Assembly (NCBI GenBank): GCA_037176905.1
Contig: JBBBWG010002559.1
Location: forward strand, 26,675-90,674
From: Azolla pinnata
Lineage: Eukaryota > Streptophyta > Polypodiopsida > Salviniales > Salviniaceae
Length of the DNA stretch: 64,000 bases
Reading direction: 5' to 3'
Shown: positions 47,242 through 59,978 of the stretch, piece after piece
Layout of the letters: each line of letters starts with the position of its first letter
How positions within the stretch are numbered: the stretch's first letter is position 1
Notes under the pieces: model-generated
Told to the model about the DNA's origin: nothing
What the model saw: only the letters and a program-made list of their open reading frames with translations
The model's database searches: none
Position numbers and translations under genes: made by a program

Positions 47242-49987
47242 CTACTCCAGGTAGGGCAGCATTGAGACCGCGAATCGTTGTTGCCTGCACGCATGAACAT
47301 AATATTAGATGGTGCGATAAATATGCAATTTTTCTGATAGTTATCGAAATAGAACTTACTGCTTCTCCGTAAGCTTTGGACTCGGCCTATAATACTTCAA
47401 ATAGCCATCCCATGGGACCTTTTTGATGCCTGCTCTTTTTGCAATCATATCACGGACTCTGAAACAGAATTAAGCACCGGCCATCTCAAGTCTCCAGCAA
47501 GCATATGATTCTTTTTGGAGTTAAATTTGAGTAAAAATGAAGTACCTTTCAGCAAACTCAATCGGTGTCTCAGATGGTTGCAACGTTTGTGGCTCCATAT
47601 ACCAAACATCACATACTACTGCCCATGACGTCATCAACTGCGCCAAATGCATCGTGAAAGATTGTCTGCATTGAAGTTAAAACTTATTTTCCATCATTGC
47701 CTCAAATCAGCAATTCCATAGGCCTCATGCAGAAAGGGTAAAAACAAATACAATGACTTACTTCTTGCTATTCCAAAAAGCATCAACAAATATTTTGTTG
47801 TACTTTATCGCAATCGGGCACACCGCACATCCCAATTCGAAGGCACCCTATAGTATCAGAAACTCTAGAATCAGAAAAGTGTCTTTTATTAGCAGATCCT
47901 CAGCTATTTCTGTCATGTGCCATGTGTCTGCAATGACTCACTCTTAATTTTCCCACAGAACTACAGTACATATGCATTCCTAGATGTATCTATATATAAT
48001 CACTCATTCACTATTACTGAGGGATGAATCCAAAAACTGAAGTAGCAACTCATTCACTATTTACTGAGAGCGATGACTCTAAAAACTGGGAGACAGGCCC
48101 TCAGATAAATTCCAACCTCTAAAGAGCACATTCACAAAATTACCTTTTTGAACATCACAGTGTACGCGTTGTTCACACAAGTACCTTCTGGGAATATAAG
48201 CAATGGGTTTTTATCTGGGTCTTCGACGTGTTGCTTTATTCTGCATGAAGCCTTGATATACTCAGAATATGAAAGCAACACAGGTAGAAACATTTAACAG
48301 TGAACCCCTCAATACACACTTCTTTGCTACTATTTCACGGTCTTTCGCCTCTGTTCTATTGAACCATATGCACCCAAGAGATTCTAGAATTGTTGTCTGC
48401 AACAAACCTGGATGTGCGTTTAGACGTCAAGTTCCTGATCAGCAGACATGGAGTGAAGGCGTGTTTAATACAGAGATCAAATGGAGATGCTAGACTCACC
48501 AACCCAGCCTGGATGTTTTTGCATTATAACGGCAAAAGCAGTCATCTGCTCAAGGATAATAAAATCAATCATGGATGTGTGATTGGCAACAAATACCTGT
48601 AACAAATATTGTGTATGGTTAATTTTTGCATCACTGACTAGAAATAAGAGAAATATTTATAATATGATGCTCCCACTTGCTTTGGTCGCCTGCTTGGTCG
48701 GGGTCCATGATACTTGACCACACCAGTCCAAGATGCCACAAAGACGCCACATATAAATTCCACCAGCCCTCTCTGTATATCTTTGAGTAAGAACCATATG
48801 ACAGATGCTACCAAGTTATCATGTTATGAACACGTTATAGACTCTCTGCTTATTTTGAGATCTTCTGAATCATGGTAGGTTCAGAATTCAAATGCAATAT
48901 AGAATCTTTAATGCAAATTGGTAACTGATGGTGGTATACAAGACTGTAAAATATGAAGGAGACCTATAGAATGTATGAAATTATAACCTCCAACATTTGC
49001 CGCAGGTGATCATGCCCTCTCAATATATAATGAACAGGCAAAAACAATGAAAGGAATACCACCCACCCTGCTGCAAGAAGTACTACTCTGCATTCACCAA
49101 CATCAAACTATGAATTTTAGAATCAATACGAAACAGGTTTCCTATTCAAATCTCAAAAGCTCGTTAGTCTTTCTATTGCCTTTATGACAAACCCTGAAAA
49201 TAAACATAATAGGTCCGATTATTATTTATACCATCATCTACTTATTTCACAAATAGCTTTCAGCTGCTGAACCTGCATTTGAATTGTTTACAGTGCATTA
49301 TCACCACGTGATACTCCATCTGATCAAATTATTTAACTAGCCTGACTCTATGGTAGATTTCACTTGCCTGATGGGAAAAAGGATCAGATAACGCACTATC
49401 ACCCCAAGACACCAAAGTGGAAATAAATAGAGGTTCCAATTCCATGGTTCAGGTGGATTCGATTTGAAACACCTTGTAAATGTATCCTGCATTCATCATA
49501 GCTAAACCATTACCAGGAGCTCACGAGAGATTTCTATCAAGTAGATGAAAATAAATAAAAGCAAACATTGCTCACATCAATTATGGCGCTAGCAGCCTCG
49601 GTCAAAACAGGAGAAATATCAAGCAGCTCACGGCTAGAAATTATTAAAGAGTTCAAATGTTGCAAATAATAATTTTCTTATGTACATCCATGATTATGGC
49701 AAACAACAGATATACGAAATATTTCTAAGCTTCTTGCCATCGGAATGCGGATACAGAAGCACTTTCTTTCCTTGCGTAGCACATGACTTTTGAAGGCTTC
49801 CTCTGCCCAGTTGATAAAGGTCGACTTCTGATGCAGAAGGATCTAACAAGAATGGATCTTCTCTCTCCCTGCTAGAGTCCAACAAAAAATACAGTCCTTA
49901 CTGTTTCCAAATGTGTCATAGCATTTACTATTTGAGGCAAAAAAGATATTACCTAGAAGTCACATCTGCAGATTTTGCAGACAACAT
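47242..49987 (-). CDS. GPAT9: Glycerol-3-phosphate acyltransferase 9 (GPAT9)
   Basis: Thirteen exons (49953-49987, 49716-49868, 49576-49633, 49368-49486, 48988-49087, 48677-48772, 48500-48596, 48320-48407, 48144-48240, 47762-47847, 47546-47665, 47360-47458, 47242-47284) give 396 residues (Arabidopsis GPAT9: 376). GPAT9 is the ER sn-1 acyltransferase that starts membrane lipid and triacylglycerol synthesis. The core is unmistakable: RELLDISPVLTEAASAIID, FKSNPPEPWNWNLYLFPL, and two hydrophobic helices. The acyltransferase motif NHTSMID sits at 192-198, with GCIWFNRTEAKDRE, LLIFPEGTCVNN (PEG at 266-268), and VPWDGYLKYYRPSPK near the end. The first 80 residues diverge from Arabidopsis and are inferred from splice phase. 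The intron after exon 4 begins GC (49367-49366). A 5' UTR exon probably lies at about 52342-52450. Confidence 0.93.
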
Positions 49988-52341
49988 CCCTGCCGGCTGA
50001 AACTCTTAATGGACTTTTTCCTGTAGGTAATCAAGTGTTTGAAGTTGCTCATAACTCTCCTCGAACTTGAAACTAGTATAGGAATCTTTTAGAAAACACA
50101 AACTAAAGTTACAAGTTAGAATATGTTGATGGATACTTCTGAATCTCCAAATTAGAAGTTCATCAGAAGGCCTTCTTCCTTGGAAGGAGGATACATTAGC
50201 AGGTATTGCACAGTTCATATGTTGTTTTGAAACCCTGATCAGAGAGACTCTCTAACGAGATGGAAAAGAATCAAAACCAAGGTATAGACAGAAGCAAGCA
50301 CGGTGAATTTGATTATAAACACGGAGATCACTCAACCACAAGCAGACGATGAAGAAATAGGGTTAGCGAGCTGCTCTTTGTATGCTCCTTTTTCTTATAA
50401 GGTTTTTAATTTTACTATCAGTTTCTTTAGGGATTTTCTATTTCTTGTCTCTTTTTCCAAAGGTTTTTATAATTTTTCTCCCCCAGAAAGATTGGATTTT
50501 TCTGCAACTGCGATTTCTAAAAATAGACCGGTTAATTTACATTATGATTCCAGTTTTGACGAACCCAAGATTCGAACTCATGAACTTGCATGGTATTACT
50601 TTCTAATATGCTCGCAGTCACCAGCCAAAATCCGTAAAAAACAAACTTGTTCTTCGAGGGTGTGGAAAGAACTGACTTTTGAAATAACAGGAACCTTGCA
50701 AATGCTCCCACTAATAAATTCTACATAAACTTTGAAGGATGCATTCAATTATTTAATCTCTACGAGATAAAACATATGCAGGACCAATTAGTGGTCAAGC
50801 GCATCAAGATTCATACAAGCAAATAAGGAAATCAAATCCGGTTCCTGAGTTTGCTTTACAAAGGCGGGATTAAGCATCCATTTCGAACAGCATTCTATTG
50901 TTGATAAAAGTAACTTGTATAAGCGACACGATATGAAATGGACCATGGTATCAAGACGTGTGCTAAACTAACCCAAAAAGCTTCAGAAAGACAGTGGATG
51001 GTACAAATAAAGGAGTAAATCAAGGAAAGCTTGTCCACCTTGGTCATCAGAGACCGTCTTGTCAAAAGTAGCTGAGTGAAGTGAAGGTAAAAAAACAAAG
51101 GATTATATCAAGGAAAGCTTGTCCATCTAGGTCATCCAAGACCGTTTGGTCAAAAGAAGCTCATCAAGGTACTTCATCAAGATCAGACACTATGGACGGT
51201 TGATCAAAAGGAATAGAAATGGAATTTACATATACCCAAAAACTATCATGTGAACAATGAATTAGCAACAAAGAAACTAATGGAAATTGTAGGACCACAT
51301 TTTGGTAGCCAGATGTAGTTTTCGTGATGATTAACTCGAGAAGAAAAAGGAAAGAACAAAGCCAAAACCAGATTTTGGTGGCATGATTCAGCCAGCAAGG
51401 TCATTAGTACACACAGAACGGCCAGAATTAAGAAGCCCTGTGAAATGAATTATTGACCAGCTGTGGTCGCAAGTTGGGATATGTCATCCTGCAGGCAGGC
51501 GTATCAAAGCAAACGCTAATCAATAAATGCTCTACGTTGACCGGTATCCAATGCCATCTTGAAGCCCTGTAAATACGAGGTCGAATTATGGACTGATACT
51601 TCATGATCCCAACAAGATGTGAATAATTTGTTCTTCTAGGCGCCTCGTACGCTTTATGTAGTTGGTGTCATTTGTCAACATCCAGTTTATATACTTCTGA
51701 GATGCTAAGACCCTCAGATTGTCATCATTTCTCACTACAGAAACTGATCAATTGACGGTGACTATGGCCATAATAATTCAACAGAACAATGCAAAGATTA
51801 CCCATCACCATCAAAGCAACGAGCACGTAAAAATATCCTCCTACACTTAAGACTGCTACATATCTCCATGCGCATGGAAAGCATCGTCGTTCTTCCAGAT
51901 TGGAATCTCAACCACATCCCGTGTTATGGATTTTAAATCGCTTTTGATCAAGGAGCAGACCTGCTCCAGATTCCTACACGCATGTAGGCTCATCTACATG
52001 CCTTCTCAAGACGACATTTAGCTTATATAAACTCATGCAACTCCTGAATCTTTCAATTTTCACCTTAAACGAAGCTCAATTCAAACGGGCAGATTCACGC
52101 AATTTTGGAGACTCTAAAACACTTGATTTCCATCACACCTTCACCCTTTAGGCATGGCAGATGCAGAAAACAACAACGAGTAATCCACAAGCCAATGAAG
52201 TTATGGCTGTCTCGAAGATGAAACCCGAGCTTACAAGCACAGCACATAATCTCATATCCTTCAGATGCAAGCAAGAAAGGGGCTTCAAAAAGAAGGAAAG
52301 GGGGGGGGAACCGAACATTGAGAAAGCGACTCACTTACCTT
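49988..52341 (-). other. Probable 5' UTR intron of GPAT9
   Basis: An acceptor-like CTACAG at 50023-50021, just upstream of the GPAT9 ATG, and a strong donor GCAAAG|GTAAGTGAG at about 52341 bracket about 2.3 kb. The stretch has no recognisable gene. It contains an 88-base local duplication at about 51005-51180 sharing AAGGAAAGCTTGTCCA. The splice link is inferred. Confidence 0.4.
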
Positions 52342-52599
52342 TGCTGATGAGGAAGAAGGACAGATATGGTTCTTCAAGAACTGGTTTCTGTCTCCGTCTC
52401 CGTCTGTGTCTCTCTCTATCCGAGCATAGATCGGATCAAGTCGGGAAATTGACAAGGCTGAGTATATATCGGTGCACGCAGGAAGGCTTCGACTTTGCTT
52501 CCACGCTCCCCCAATTCATTCGCGTGGCTATGGAGTTCCTAGACATGCACCGCGGAGAAGGGGTTCAGGAGGGAGAAGAAGAAGAATCGCCCACCAAAG

Positions 52600-53640
52600 A
52601 ACTGTGCATGTGTGCATGTGCATGTGGATGGATGCATGTGTGCGCATGTGCATGCATGTGTGCATGCATCCACACATGTGCTCACAATGGATGCATGCAC
52701 ATGCACGCATGCATCCACACATGTGCCCACAATGGATGCATGCACATACACGCATGCATCCACGCATGCATCCACGCATGCATCCACACATGCATCCATG
52801 CATGCAGAGCTCACAATTGGATGCATGCATGTGTGGATGATGGCATCTGCGCAGCCAACGCATGCATGCACCAGCATCGATGTGATGCAGAGCAGATTGC
52901 TCACAATGGATGCATGCATGTCCATACTCATGTCGATGCGCATGCATGCATGGCTTACATGCATGCAGAGCGACTAACTGCCCGCAATCGGATGCATGCA
53001 TGTGTGGATGATGGCATCATGCATGCACCAGCATCGATGTGATGCTGAGCAAATTGCTCACAATGGATGCATGCGTGTCCGTGCTCGTGTCGATGCACAT
53101 GCACACATGCATGCATGGCTTGCATGCATGTGTGGATGATGGCATCATGCATGCAACCGCACCGATGTGACGCAGAGCAAATTGCTCACAACGGATGCAT
53201 GCATGTCCATATTCATGCGGAGATGTGCATGATGTATCTACATCTGCATGCACATGCCTGAACAGATTTCATGCAGAGTAACTCGCTAGCATGCATGTGT
53301 GCGTGTGCGTGTGCATAGAACGAACCATATGCAAGCTGCAAACGCAATCGAGAATGATTCGAGCATTCGAGATTAATAAATCATCAAAGGTATGTTCAAC
53401 AGATGTCACGCAGAGTAAAACGATGCATGCATGCACGATGTATCTGTATACGCATGCATGCATGCATGCAAATCGATGTCGTGAAGATGAACTGGCCAGC
53501 ATGTCTTCTAGAGTAATTGCTCCCGAATGAACGCATGCATGGATGATGTATCTATCCATCCATATACGCATGCGCATGTGCCCGAACAGATGCAACTGCC
53601 GAGAATGCATGCATGAATGGCAGCATGACCATGCATACAA
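52600..53640. repeat. GCATGCATG-rich satellite with a 130-170 base higher-order unit
   Basis: About 1 kb of ATGCATGC/ATGTGTGCATG sequence. Within it a larger unit (GTGGATGATGGCATC, then a GCATCGATGTGATGC-like string, then AATTGCTCACAATGG) recurs near 52832, 53004 and 53131. Long open frames here on both strands are repeat artefacts. Confidence 0.88.
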
Positions 53641-53849
53641 TGGATAAAGGAATGATGAGCCTTGTCACGAAATTTGGGAGCAACGTGAATTCGGGTTCTC
53701 CAACTGCATGGCTCCTTACTGTAGTTGGACACCTTCGTTTTCCAGTTGTTGGGGTCATCTAGTTTGTAAAGCATTATCGCCAACCGTTTTTTTATTGGGC
53801 AAAAAACACATCAGATTGGGTGGAAGCGCTAGAGTATAAACATAGCCCA

Positions 53850-54600
53850 TTGTCTCATCAGAGCTTTCGTTCAACCTCGGTCAATTTCCATCGGCACAAG
53901 GTCATTGGATGACAATGTTTGAGGGGTTCTCGAAATGGGTTGCCACCTTGAGGTCGCTCGTTCCTCTTGACGAATCTCAAAAAGCCCGTTGTTACAACTG
54001 GTTGCTTACGTGACAAGGAAGTAGGCTCCAGGAAGTTGGAGCAGTAAATTTTTAACATCACTACGAAGGCCTCGATGAAAATAATCGCAGACTGCTTGGC
54101 CATCCCACTCAACGTCACATGCTAATTGTCAAAATGCAGAGGCATAGACAGACACTAGATGCATACCTTCATGTAACAAATCGAGTTTGATGATGGTTCT
54201 TAAGCGTCCGGTGTGTATCCCCAAATGTCGTTTCGAACTCTGCCAACAAGGTAGGAAAGTTTTGTAAAAGTGGTGATGATGTTTCGACCAATACTACAAA
54301 CAAGGCTTGCACAACTCTCGAGAGAAGGGTCCTAATGAGACCAACTTAACGAAAGTCATCTGAATATCGTTGGGGCTGTAGTTGGATAATAAGTTTGATC
54401 TAATTTATGAATCTTCGAAAGTGCGCCCTCGTGCCATCAAATTTGTCGGGTAAACTGACCTTAGGCTCTATACTTGTAGTGGGATTGAGAGGAGTTTGAG
54501 AAAGGGTAAATAAGGGATCGGGCTCTACAGGTAGAAGATTTGTCGATGTAGGAAGAGAGTTAGATTTTTCTTTCTCAAGTTCAATCGACATTCTAGCTTG
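53850..54600 (-). mobile_element. Ty3/gypsy-like gag fossil (capsid region), broken
   Basis: The minus-strand peptide PKVSLPDKFDGTRAHFRRFI is the hallmark start of a Ty3/gypsy (Metaviridae) Gag capsid domain. Gag-like sequence continues towards 53850 but is broken in several places. I could not recognise protease, reverse transcriptase, integrase or paired LTRs in the window, so only a gag remnant is supported. It looks old; age cannot be estimated without a sister copy. Confidence 0.65.
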
Positions 54601-55138
54601 AAGCTTCCGTGGTGATTCCCGAAGGTTGTTATTCTCAAGTTGAAGTTTCTATAAGCTAATTTAATCGCTCGGTAGAATCCGGCATGCTGAGGCCTGGGAA
54701 ATGGGAAGGTGAACAAATTGCCACGTACAGATACAAAAGAGCAGAGAACAGAGCTAGGCAAGGGCAAAAGAGAAGAGTGAGAAGTAGAAGATAGACGATG
54801 CTGAGTATTGAATCTATAATTTGCGTTATTCACACATCCTGATTCTATGTTCGATCGATCAGATAAACTAATCGGCTCTGCAGATAAGGTCGTGAGTTTG
54901 AAACCCGTCGTTATGATAAGTCTCGACTTAACAAGTTTCTGCGCAATCCACGCTGCCGAGCAACATGAGTTCTTCCACGACAGAACTCAGTCGACTCCAT
55001 CCTTAGAGAACATATCGATCCCACAAGATGGTTCAAAAGCCTCTAGTTCCAGAGTTTGACTTCGCCTCTTCGTCGACTCTACCCTCTTACTCGCGTACAT
55101 ACAAAAAAAAGAAGCAAAAAATAATATAGTGGCATAGA
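54601..55138. other. Unassigned sequence upstream of the gag fossil
   Basis: On the minus strand this precedes the gag remnant and could be element leader sequence. No long direct repeat matching an LTR end was found. No gene is seen. Confidence 0.35.
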
Positions 55139-55530
55139 TCCCCGACTATCCCAAACTCAAAGCTTAGAGTTAAAGCACAAGCGTTGATCTGCTCATCAGA
55201 TCTTTGTTCGGGTTCCTTCGAGATCCACTGACTATCCCAAACTCAAAGCTTAGAGTTAAAGCACAAGCGTTGATCTGCTCATCAGATCTTTGTTCGGGTT
55301 CCTTCGAGATCCCCCGACTATCCCAAACTCAAAGCTTAGAGTTAAAGCACAATCGTTGATCTGCTCATCAGATCTTTGTTCAAGTATTTCTTCGAGATCC
55401 CCCGACTATCCCAAACTCAAAGCTTAGAGTTAAAGCACAAGCGTTGATCTGCTCATCAGATCTTTGTTCGGGTTTTTCTTCAAGATCCCCCTGACTATAT
55501 CCCAAACTCAAAGCTCAAAGTTTTTGTAGG
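55139..55530. repeat. 86-89 base tandem repeat, about 4.3 copies
   Basis: Units begin GACTATCCCAAACTCAAAGC and include GCGTTGATCTGCTCATCAGA. They start at 55144, 55230, 55316, 55404 and 55493. The spacing grows from 86 to 89 through small insertions. High identity suggests recent expansion. Confidence 0.92.
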
Positions 55531-55539
55531 TCAATTTTC

Positions 55540-55882
55540 TTCTTCATTCTTCTTCTTCTTCTTCTTCAAGGGTAGATTGGAGAATAATAGGAATTCTTCT
55601 TCTTTCTTCTTCTTCTTCTCAAAATAACAAGAATTCTTCTTCTTCTTCTTCTTCTTCTTCTTCTTCTCAAAATAACAAGAAATATTCTTCTTCTTCTTCT
55701 TCTTCTTCTTCTTCTTCTTCTTTCTTCTTCTTCTTCTTCTTCTCAAAATAACAAGAAATATTCTTCTTCTTTCTTCTTCTTTCTTCTTCTCAAAATAACA
55801 AGAAATATTCTCCTTCTCCTTCTTCTTCTTCTTCTTCTTTCTTTCTTTCTTTCTTTCTTTCTTCTTCTTCTTCTTCTTCTTG
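55540..55882. repeat. TTC microsatellite with interspersed TCAAAATAACAAGAA unit
   Basis: Long TTC runs are separated four times by TCTCAAAATAACAAGAA(AT), giving a compound array of about 340 bases just upstream of the TBL gene. Confidence 0.9.
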
Positions 55883-56149
55883 TCGTTGGTGGGCGATTGC
55901 GATGCTTCAACGCCCCGAGGTCCGGGCTATGGCGGGAACACAGGCGACCTTTCTTCCTCCCTTCGCCCTCAACGCTGCTTCTTTTCCCCTCCTTTACAGC
56001 GCAAAACAGCCGCCGCCTTCCATTCAACGTCTCCCCTCTTCGGTAACTCTCCTTTCTCTGCCCCCATCTCCTGTCTGCGTCGTCGTCTCCGTCTCTCTCC
56101 CTCCTTGTCTTTCCGCCATCGCCGTGGATCTTTGATCGTTCCCTTTGCG

Positions 56150-58557
56150 ATGGAATCCCCGTCCTTTCGATCCCTCCTCATGGCCCTCGGCCACCAGGAG
56201 AAACTGTTGTGGAGATTCACGTGTCTGTTTTTCCTGGTCTTCTTAGGCCTGGGCGTGTTCAACGGCTGGTGGCTCTTGCTCCTCCCCCATCAAAGAGCAT
56301 TTCAGATCGCTTCCGTTGCGACGCTCGATGCCGCAGCTGTCCTTGTCAATGGATCCAACAGTAGAGATCGCAGCGATATGCTCCACGGGCCAGGAGAAGC
56401 TTCTCGCCCCCGCCATTCACCGATATCATCACAAGGTAATTCTTTCATGCTCTTCAAAATTGTGCGTGTATTCGAAAGGCGAAGAATTCGGAAAACCAAT
56501 CGGAAAACCAATCGATCTCCCACCGGTATCGTTCTGTATCTTCTTTTGTCAAATTCTATGCAGTGGCCAGCATAGGAAAACCTCATCTCCAACCAGTTCA
56601 CAAAAACAATGCATTCTTTTCCTTGTTTGGGGGAGGAGGGGGATGCTATTTGCATACATCAATCACCATAGCCAATCGTGTTATTCTCTATACATTCTTT
56701 CAACCAGCTTTTAGCACACCCTCAAGCGACCACAGACTCCGGTACGCATTGTTTTAAGTGCACGGGAAATTCTGGTTAAATCTGCGGTTCTTCCTTTATC
56801 ACAGTAGAAATGGGATTTGCTGTTAACCTTCTGCTGCTGTAAGATAGACGAATTTGTGGTCGAATTTGTGCTGACTTCTATGCGCATCGTTGATGTACAA
56901 CCTTATGAGCTCTGGCATGGTATTTGGTTGCTCCTATACCATTCATGTGATGATGACCGTTGATCTTAGGATTCCTCCATGTCCTTGTGAGAATCTTAGC
57001 GACCAGTAAAGCATTTTCAATTCTTCTGGTTCCCAGAAAGACCCAATGGATGAATAATTTTGATAGAATCGATTCTGGGTGAAAAAATTATCCGCACCAT
57101 CGGTTTGATAGTACCATCCAAAGGATCCTTGTGCTTTGGAGGAATCTGTTGAAACAATACGGTAACTTTGGATGGATCCATTCTTTTTCACAATTTTTGA
57201 TCATATGAAATGTGTCTTTCAAAATTCCGTGAATACTCCCTACCACCTGTAACTAATTAACAACCGTGGCACTTACATTGTCCGCTAGATTTGGAAGGTT
57301 TGTAATCAATTAACTCCAGCATGACTGTTCTGTGATGGGAGGTGTTCTACTGCACAAATGTCTTGACTCTTATGTATACTCTTGGCGTTCTTTCACGTTT
57401 TTTCAGGGGATATCTGTGATCTCAGCCGAGGTCAATGGGTCCGTGACTCGACTCCACCTCTATATACAAACAATACATGTAAATACATTCTAGGTAATCA
57501 GAATTGCATGATGAATGGGCGACCTGACAGAGGCTTCCTCTACTGGAAATGGAAACCCGTGGGTTGTGAACTACAATCATTCAGCCCCAGATTGTTCCTC
57601 GAAATGATGTCGGGGAAGAAGATGGTGTTCATCGGGGACTCGATAGCACGCAATCAAATGCAGGCCCTTTTGTGTGCCCTGGCACAGGTCTCTCTGACTG
57701 CTTCTTCTTCCTCTTTATCTTTTTCATCCTGTTTAGACGATCGGAAACAAGCAGTGATTTTTGTTTATGTATCACGAACCTCGAATCCATTGCAGGTCGA
57801 GGACCCGATAAACTTGTATTACGACGGGAAAGAGAAGGAGTACACATGGGAGTTTCCTCGTTATAACTTCACGGTAGCCAACTCATGGTCACCGTTCCTG
57901 GTGAATCACTCGGTCAAAGATGAGATTTACAAGCTTCATCTCGACAAGCCAGACGTGGTGTGGGCAACCCCCTTCGCCGATTATGATGTCGCTATTATCT
58001 CGACCGGCTATTGGTTCTTCAGGCCTAGCATCTACCAGATGAGCAATAACACGATATTGGGCAGCAATCGGGGGTCCGAACTCAACCTCACAAGGTTTGA
58101 TATGCTTCATGCCATGGAAATAGCTTTAGAAGCAGTTCTGAAGCACATGGTAGATTCGTTCAACGGGATCACCATCCTGCGGACGGTAACTGTACCTCAC
58201 TTCGAGAATGGATCATGGAGCGAAGGTGGATCGTGCAACAGAAGAGAGCCCTACCACGATGCACATATGCGGATGCCGTTGCCATGGATGAGCAATGCAA
58301 TACATGGAATCCAGGCCAAGGCCTATACAAAAGCACTGGTCAGGAAACATGGCTCGATACCTTTCCAAAGGCTAAAGCTTATGGATATCACTTACAGCGC
58401 CCTCCTGCGTCCAGATGGGCACCCAGGTCCTTACAGGATCCAGAAACCGAATGAGCCTGTCAATGACTGCTTGCATTGGTGCTTGCCAGGACCCATCGAC
58501 ATGTGGAGCCAATTTCTTATGGAAATTGTGAGACCATACTTTCAGCGTGTATCTTGA
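56150..58557 (+). CDS. Trichome birefringence-like (TBL) polysaccharide O-acetyltransferase
   Basis: Three exons (56150-56435, 57407-57687, 57796-58557) give 442 residues. TBL/ESK1-type enzymes are Golgi type II membrane proteins that O-acetylate xylan, xyloglucan, mannan or pectin. A hydrophobic anchor lies at about 26-46. The TBL domain follows with CDLSRGQWVRD and CMMNGRPDRGFLYWKWKPVGC. The GDS esterase block is VFIGDSIARNQM with nucleophile Ser174. The C-terminal DxxH motif is DCLHWCLPG with Asp413 and His416. Several cysteines and N-glycosylation sites (NHS, NLT) fit Golgi lumen residence. An upstream ATG in another frame was rejected. Intron 2 is 108 bases and free of in-frame stops, so its retention would insert 36 residues after the GDS block. 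Which polymer is acetylated cannot be told. Confidence 0.93.
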
Positions 58558-59978
58558 TGTGATAGCTACGAAGGAGCAAGGGCAGGGTCTCAATCAAGCA
58601 ATATTCCCGGGGATTCTGCTATTGCATAAACCCTAAACTGATTCTTGGGGCTCCTAGATCCGTCGCGCAAGGAAGAACCCAGTACAAGAAACCTTGAATT
58701 CTTCAATCCCCTTACATGGTGGTCACATCAAATATCTACATACAGGAACTCATTTGCCTTGAAGATAGTCGGTCCTCTTCGGATTCATCGGGCGTGTCCC
58801 CACCCACACAAAACCAATTTCTTATCCCAATGGATAAAAATCTGGCTTCGAAATGTTGAAAGGTAACATTTGTTGACATTTGTTTGTGGAGGAAGTTTTG
58901 CAATAAATTGAAATGCCATTGCTTTGGTGCTTTCTTTCCTAAAAGAACATATTGGTGCAGTTGGGTTTAGACATGTTCTTTCTGCCACGGAGAGCTCATC
59001 CCTCTTTAGTACACGAAATACAATGCCTGTGGCCTTTCCAAGTGAATCAAACTTCTTTCACATAAAGAGCATTGTTACAAAGTCGGGTAGGTACCTTTTA
59101 AAACTCTTGGGGTTTGTACATGCCGTGAAAGGATTAAAACAGCAACTTTGGGTGTGTCTGCATTTATTTGCAGTCATCTGCAACATTTTTATCACAGTTG
59201 TGCTAGTGCTGCATATCTTCATGCTCATGCAATGCTACCAATTCCATCATTAAATTTTACCACAGTTTATAGTGCACAGCATACCAATTCCGTCATTAAA
59301 TTTTCACCGAAATTCGTATCACAGTTGTGCTAGTTCTATATATCTTGATCTGGAGAGAGAGTCATCTAAGTTGAGGCACATTATGGGAAAGCATTTCTAT
59401 TCAAGAGATTAATAGAACAGAAACCAGAATTGAAATGCACGTAACCACCAGAATACTGTCAATTTCAAGCAAGGTTTCAGTAAATTTAGATTGGACCCAT
59501 CATCCATTGAATCTTACCTAACTCCAGCAAAGGTTCTTCCTATGCGATCCAAACAAGCCACAATTAAATGTTTTCAAGGACATGCTTAGGGCTGATGCTT
59601 TGTGCACCAACCTGTTTTCATATTGCCCAAACAAGGCTTTTGACTCTATTCATTACTGCATCTATTTTTTCCAGTCAGGCCCACCAGTTCTTTTGCGATG
59701 ATAACGCAGTTATGACAAAGTCTTGGTTTGTTTGCTTAGAACAAATCTAGTACTTGATTGCTAAATCTGTTTCCGTAGACAAAAAAGAAGTTCAATGGAT
59801 TAATTTGCAAGGTTTCCAATACTAATTCCGAATTTACAATCAATGGAGCAGTGCCTCATTATTACACTTTTTTGGCTCAGCTTCTCTCTAAAAAGAAATG
59901 TTCAGATGTCCCTAAAACGATTATGTCAAACCTAAGAGCCAAGCTTAAGCTCTAACAATGAAGGCTTAAAGATACTAG
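58558..59978. other. Intergenic space between convergent TBL and ACLA genes
   Basis: 3' UTRs are expected at both ends. Around 59190-59345 two short strings (TATCACAGTTGTGCTAGT and ACCAATTCC.TCATTAAATTT) each occur twice, interleaved. No gene is recognised. Confidence 0.55.

Noticed and set aside
49694-49885. Separate small gene reading LDSSREREDPFLLDPSASEV
   Set aside because: Splice phases on both sides join it to GPAT9 exon 1 and exon 3, so it was kept as GPAT9 exon 2.
50560-50600. tRNA-like GATTCGAACTC string
   Set aside because: No cloverleaf or matching A-box/acceptor stem could be formed around it.
52161-53042. 293-codon open frame rich in Cys/His (MHACIHACIH)
   Set aside because: It is a satellite artefact of GCATGCATG repeats. 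The spacing does not form zinc-finger motifs.
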